Assembly (NCBI GenBank): GCA_041485385.1
Contig: JBGPJM010000123.1
Location: forward strand, 1-14,593
Length of the DNA: 14,593 bases
Source of the DNA: JBGPJM01 sp041485385
GTDB taxonomy: Bacteria; Planctomycetota; Phycisphaerae; Phycisphaerales; UBA1924
Direction of reading: 5' to 3'
Shown: positions 12,537 through 14,593 of the stretch, in pieces
Position numbering within the stretch: the first letter of the stretch is position 1
Layout: each line of letters starts with the position of its first letter
Notes under the pieces: model-generated
Databases searched by the model: none
Told to the model about the DNA's origin: nothing
Seen by the model: only the letters and a program-made list of their open reading frames with translations
Made by a program: the position numbers and the translations under genes

Positions 12537-14012
12537 ATGATCGATCTGAAGCAACTGCGGGAGAATCCGGGGCGATTCCGTGATGGGGCGGCCAAGAAGA
12601 GGGTTGCGATCGACTTCGATCGGCTGCTGGCGCTGGAGGAGCGCCGGCGGGCGCTGATGACCGAGCAGGAGTCGCTGCGGGCCGAGCAGAAGCGGATCGA
12701 GAAGGAGCTGGGGCCGCAGATCGGGCGGATCAGCGTGGAGCTGAAGAAGGCGGACGCCGGGACGCGGGCGCGGGTGCAGCGGGAGCTGGACGAGCTGAAG
12801 GCGCGACCCTCGGCGCTGAAAGCGAAGATCCAGGCGCTGGAGGCGGCCGCGGGGGAGATCGAGCCGGAGTTCAACGCGCTGCTCCTTCAGGTACCCATGC
12901 CGCCGGACCCGGACGTGCCCGTCGGGGCGGGGTCCGAGCAGAACGTGCAGATCCGGACCTGGAGCCCGCCCGCCGCCCCCCCCGGCGGAGGGCCGACGGC
13001 CGGGTTCGACCCCCACAAGCCATACGAAGAAAACCGGGGCTTCCGGCCCAAGGGCCACATCGAACTGGTGGAAAGCCTGAAACTGGCCGACTTTGACCGG
13101 GGCGTGAAGATGGCGGGGACCCGCTCCTACGTGCTCACGGGGGATGGGATGCTGCTGCACAACGCGGTGCTGCGGTACGGCTTTGACCTGATGACGCTCA
13201 GCCACGGGTTCAGGGCGATGTCGGTGCCGGTGCTGGTGAAGGAGGAGTGCATGGTGGGGACGGGGTTCTTCCCGGCGGGGCGGGAGCAGGCGTACCACAT
13301 CCCGGAGTCGCAGCGCCGGGCGGCGGACGAAGAGGGCAAGGACAGCCGCGGCAAGGATCTGTTCCTGACGGGGACGGGCGAGGTCGGGCTGATGGGGCTG
13401 CACCAGGGGGAGATCCTGGACGAGGCGGCCCTGCCGCTGCGGTACACGACGGTGAGCACGTGTTTTCGGCGCGAGGCCGGCGCGGCCGGGAAGGACACGG
13501 CGGGGCTGTACCGGATCCACCAGTTCGACAAGGTGGAGCAGGTGGTGATCTGCCGCGCAGATGAGGCGGAGAGCCGCGCCTGGCACAAGAAGATGATCGG
13601 GTACGTGGAGGAGCTCCTGCAGGGGCTGGGGCTGCCGTACCGGCTCTTGCAGTGCTGCACGGGCGACCTGGGGGTGAAGAACGCCGACATGATCGACATC
13701 GAGTGCTGGATGCCGGGTCGTGGAGGGGGGGGCGGGGAGGGCGGGAGGGGGGGCGGGAGGGGGGGGTACGGCGAGACGCACTCGGCGTCGCGGCTGTACG
13801 ACTACCAGTGCCGGCGGCTGAACATGCGGTACCGGCCCGGGGGCGACGTCGGCAAGGGGCCGACGACGTTCTGCCACTCGCTGAACAACACGGTGGTGGC
13901 GAGCCCGCGGATATTGATCCCGATCCTGGAGATGTACCAGAACGAGAACGGGAGCGTGACGGTGCCGGCGGTGCTGAGGCCGTACATGGGGGGGAAGGAG
14001 CGGATTGGTTGA
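12537..14012 (+). CDS. serS: Seryl-tRNA synthetase with Gly/Arg insertion
   Basis: 491 residues from ATG 12537 (MIDLKQLRENPGRFRDGAAK, the canonical SerRS N-terminus); most bacterial SerRS are about 420-430. SerRS charges tRNA-Ser (and tRNA-Sec) in the cytosol. Residues about 30-105 are the tRNA-binding antiparallel coiled coil. VPMPPDPDVPVGAGSEQNV marks the start of the class II core. The TxE loop is TGE (280-282), motif 2 is CFRREAGAAGKDTAGLYRIH (Arg311) with HQFDKVE, and motif 3 is SLNNTVVASPRILIPILEMYQ (Arg458), a variant of the usual NGSGLAVGR. The end NGSVTVPAVLRPYMGGKERIG is canonical. Two departures stand out: a Pro/Gly-rich linker near 143-160 and a Gly/Arg stretch at 396-410 from a G-rich minisatellite, just before YGETHSASRLYDYQ, the position of the usual S-C-S-N region. 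All catalytic elements remain, so it is probably functional. Confidence 0.95.
   Translation: MIDLKQLRENPGRFRDGAAKKRVAIDFDRLLALEERRRALMTEQESLRAEQKRIEKELGPQIGRISVELKKADAGTRARVQRELDELKARPSALKAKIQALEAAAGEIEPEFNALLLQVPMPPDPDVPVGAGSEQNVQIRTWSPPAAPPGGGPTAGFDPHKPYEENRGFRPKGHIELVESLKLADFDRGVKMAGTRSYVLTGDGMLLHNAVLRYGFDLMTLSHGFRAMSVPVLVKEECMVGTGFFPAGREQAYHIPESQRRAADEEGKDSRGKDLFLTGTGEVGLMGLHQGEILDEAALPLRYTTVSTCFRREAGAAGKDTAGLYRIHQFDKVEQVVICRADEAESRAWHKKMIGYVEELLQGLGLPYRLLQCCTGDLGVKNADMIDIECWMPGRGGGGGEGGRGGGRGGYGETHSASRLYDYQCRRLNMRYRPGGDVGKGPTTFCHSLNNTVVASPRILIPILEMYQNENGSVTVPAVLRPYMGGKERIG
13725..13766 (+). repeat. In-frame 12-bp G-rich minisatellite within serS
   Basis: Seven G-runs (8, 4, 3, 3, 7, 3, 8) separated by single C or A. 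Two adjacent units CGGGAGGGGGGG (13742-13753 and 13754-13765) are identical, with a degenerate unit before them. Each 12-bp unit is four codons, so copy-number changes keep the frame. The tract can form a G-quadruplex on the coding strand and encodes Gly396-Gly410 with Glu401, Arg404 and Arg408. Confidence 0.8.
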
Positions 14013-14024
14013 GGCGAAAGAGAA

Positions 14025-14045
14025 GTGAGCAGTGAGCGGTGAGCA
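14025..14045 (+). repeat. Three tandem 7-bp GTGAGC units
   Basis: GTGAGCA, GTGAGCG and GTGAGCA are head to tail starting 13 bases after the serS stop. Confidence 0.7.
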
Positions 14046-14084
14046 GAAGAGAAGAGGGCGTGGGGGACAGGGGAGGGGAAACGT

Positions 14085-14154
14085 CGAGAGATTTTGAGAA
14101 AAGACGAGAGTTTTTGAGAAAAACAGAGAAAAGGTGGGGAAAGATCGAGAAAAA
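14085..14154 (+). repeat. 20-bp A/T-tract repeats after serS
   Basis: CGAGAG(A/T)TTTTGAGAAAA occurs at 14085 and again at 14105, exactly 20 bp apart, followed by further GAGAAAA copies near 14126 and 14148. The A- and T-tracts are spaced by about one or two helical turns, suggesting curvature similar to that upstream of the ATPase gene. Confidence 0.55.
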
Positions 14155-14171
14155 CAGGGCAGGGTTTTTGC

Positions 14172-14201
14172 GTAAGTGCTTGTGACAACTTGACTTGTGA
14201 C
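14172..14201. repeat. GTAAGT dyad element, copy B, with CTTGTGAC direct repeat
   Basis: Reads GTAAGTGCTTGTGACAACTT then GACTTGTGAC. TTGT-G-ACAA is a palindromic core flanked by GTAAGT and ACTT. CTTGTGAC is repeated 15 bp apart (14179 and 14194). Confidence 0.45.
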
Positions 14202-14227
14202 TTTTGGCGGGCTGTTTTTCGCGAAGA

Positions 14228-14271
14228 GGGGGGGGTGGGTTTTCCCGGGGTTTTTGGGTGGTTTTTGGGGG
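14228..14271 (+). repeat. G-tract array, potential G-quadruplex
   Basis: Runs of 8, 3, 4, 3 and 5 G with loops T, TTTTCCC, TTTTT and then TGGTTTTT. The first four runs satisfy a standard quadruplex pattern on the plus strand. Confidence 0.6.
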
Positions 14272-14287
14272 TCGGCGCGGGGGTTGG

Positions 14288-14319
14288 AACTGCTGTAAGT
14301 GCCTTTCTGCAAAGCAGTT
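14288..14319. repeat. GTAAGT dyad element, copy C, within a 7-bp hairpin
   Basis: Perfect arms AACTGCT (14288-14294) and AGCAGTT (14313-14319) enclose GTAAGTGCCTTTCTGCAA. The inner CTTT-CTGC-AAAG is also self-complementary. GCTGTAA...TTTNTGCAAA matches copy A at 11965. Confidence 0.5.
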
Positions 14320-14378
14320 GCGTTGATGCGTGGGTGGTTTGTCGCGGGTCTGTAATTTCGGGTGGTCCTGGATGGGGG

Positions 14379-14410
14379 AGGCGTTGAGGCGTGAAGGCGT
14401 TGAGGCGTGG
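14379..14410 (+). repeat. AGGCGT 8-bp tandem repeat downstream of serS
   Basis: Four exact 8-bp units: AGGCGTTG, AGGCGTGA, AGGCGTTG, AGGCGTGG. Mirrors the AGGCAT array before serS, with A changed to G at the fifth base of each unit. Confidence 0.75.
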
Positions 14411-14453
14411 GGTGGCGGCGCGCAGTCGGGGCGCTGCTGAGGTGTGGCGGCAC

Positions 14454-14593
14454 TCACCTCGGAGATCAGTGGTGCCCCTCTACCTATGGGCCAACGGTCC
14501 TGTTTGCGCGCGGATCCGTTGCCCAAATGGGCGTCTACCGGGAAGGCGGAGCGGAGACGCTGACGGGGCCGGAGCGTCAGGGGATCGGGGTGA
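14454..14593 (+). other. Candidate structured RNA or leader at the window edge
   Basis: A 13-bp stem with two single-base bulges is formed by TGGGC-C-AACGGTCC (14487-14500) and GGA-T-CCGTTGCCCA (14512-14525) around an 11-base loop. A second stem is CTGACG/CGTCAG (14560-14580), with a competing register GACGCT/AGCGTC. TCACC...GATC (14454-14467) can pair with GATC...GGTGA (14583-14593) to close a multi-branch fold. GCCC-AAAT-GGGC (14521-14532) offers an alternative hairpin. The alternative pairings recall a leader or riboswitch, but I match no known class. The downstream gene is outside the window and strand is assumed. Confidence 0.25.

Larger units (their letters stand above)
14013..14593. 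other. Non-coding, repeat-rich region downstream of serS
   Basis: 581 bases to the window edge with no supportable gene and no clear serS terminator. It holds 7-bp GTGAGC repeats, A/T-tract repeats, two dyad elements, a G-tract array, an AGGCGT tandem repeat and a hairpin cluster. Confidence 0.65.

Noticed and set aside
12011..12874. Minus-strand frame of 287 codons antisense to the serS 5' end
   Set aside because: Ser/Arg/Pro-rich, no domain, no ribosome site, and overlaps the well-supported serS coding sequence.
12448..14410. CRISPR-like arrays
   Set aside because: Repeat units are 7-12 bp and contiguous, with no unique spacers of about 30 bp and no cas genes.
14486..14563. Short plus-strand ORF starting ATGGGCCAACGG
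   Set aside because: 25 codons, no ribosome site, and it coincides with the strongest hairpin, which better explains the sequence.

Overview
The window is high-GC chromosomal DNA from a Gram-negative bacterium with an LPS-type outer membrane. My best guess is the Planctomycetota, probably the Phycisphaerae. That guess rests on the LPS and lipoprotein genes (lpxK, hldE, lnt), the FHA-fused secretion ATPase, a divergent SerRS and sparse Shine-Dalgarno use. It is an inference, not a database result.

Left edge (1-660): the end of an IS3-type insertion sequence runs off the window. It abuts, and probably truncates, a tiny lipoprotein gene. Next comes tRNA-Asp(GTC) on the minus strand with its own intrinsic terminator.

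Minus-strand gene block (675-9001), in transcription order: maf-type nucleotide pyrophosphatase, a three-helix membrane protein, lpxK (lipid A 4'-kinase), hldE (ADP-heptose synthesis), lnt (lipoprotein N-acyltransferase), a HEAT-repeat lipoprotein, a small ATGA-coupled ORF, a membrane-anchored coiled-coil protein and a small membrane protein. hldE and lnt overlap by ATGA. The core of the block is envelope building: LpxK and HldE serve LPS, Lnt matures lipoproteins, and a lipoprotein gene follows it directly.

Plus-strand nitrilase/omega-amidase (9230-10117): it diverges from maf across a 228-bp spacer with two short palindromes. Its 3' end overlaps the next gene tail to tail.

FHA-GspE/PilB ATPase (11690-10074, minus): an FHA phosphopeptide-binding domain sits where a type II secretion or type IV pilus ATPase normally has its N-terminal domain. 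No pilin, secretin or kinase gene is next to it.

Divergent spacer (11691-12536): it holds a 10-bp phased, T-tract-rich array (likely curved DNA), a GTAA-TTTGCAAA dyad, several GC hairpins and an AGGCAT short tandem repeat.

serS (12537-14012, plus): seryl-tRNA synthetase, possibly expressed from a leaderless mRNA. It carries an in-frame 12-bp G-rich minisatellite encoding a Gly/Arg insertion.

Right end (14013-14593): non-coding and repeat-rich. It has two more dyad copies, an AGGCGT tandem repeat that mirrors the one upstream of serS, a G-quadruplex-type tract, and a strong hairpin cluster that could be a structured RNA cut by the window edge.

I see no CRISPR array, prophage or obvious defence system.
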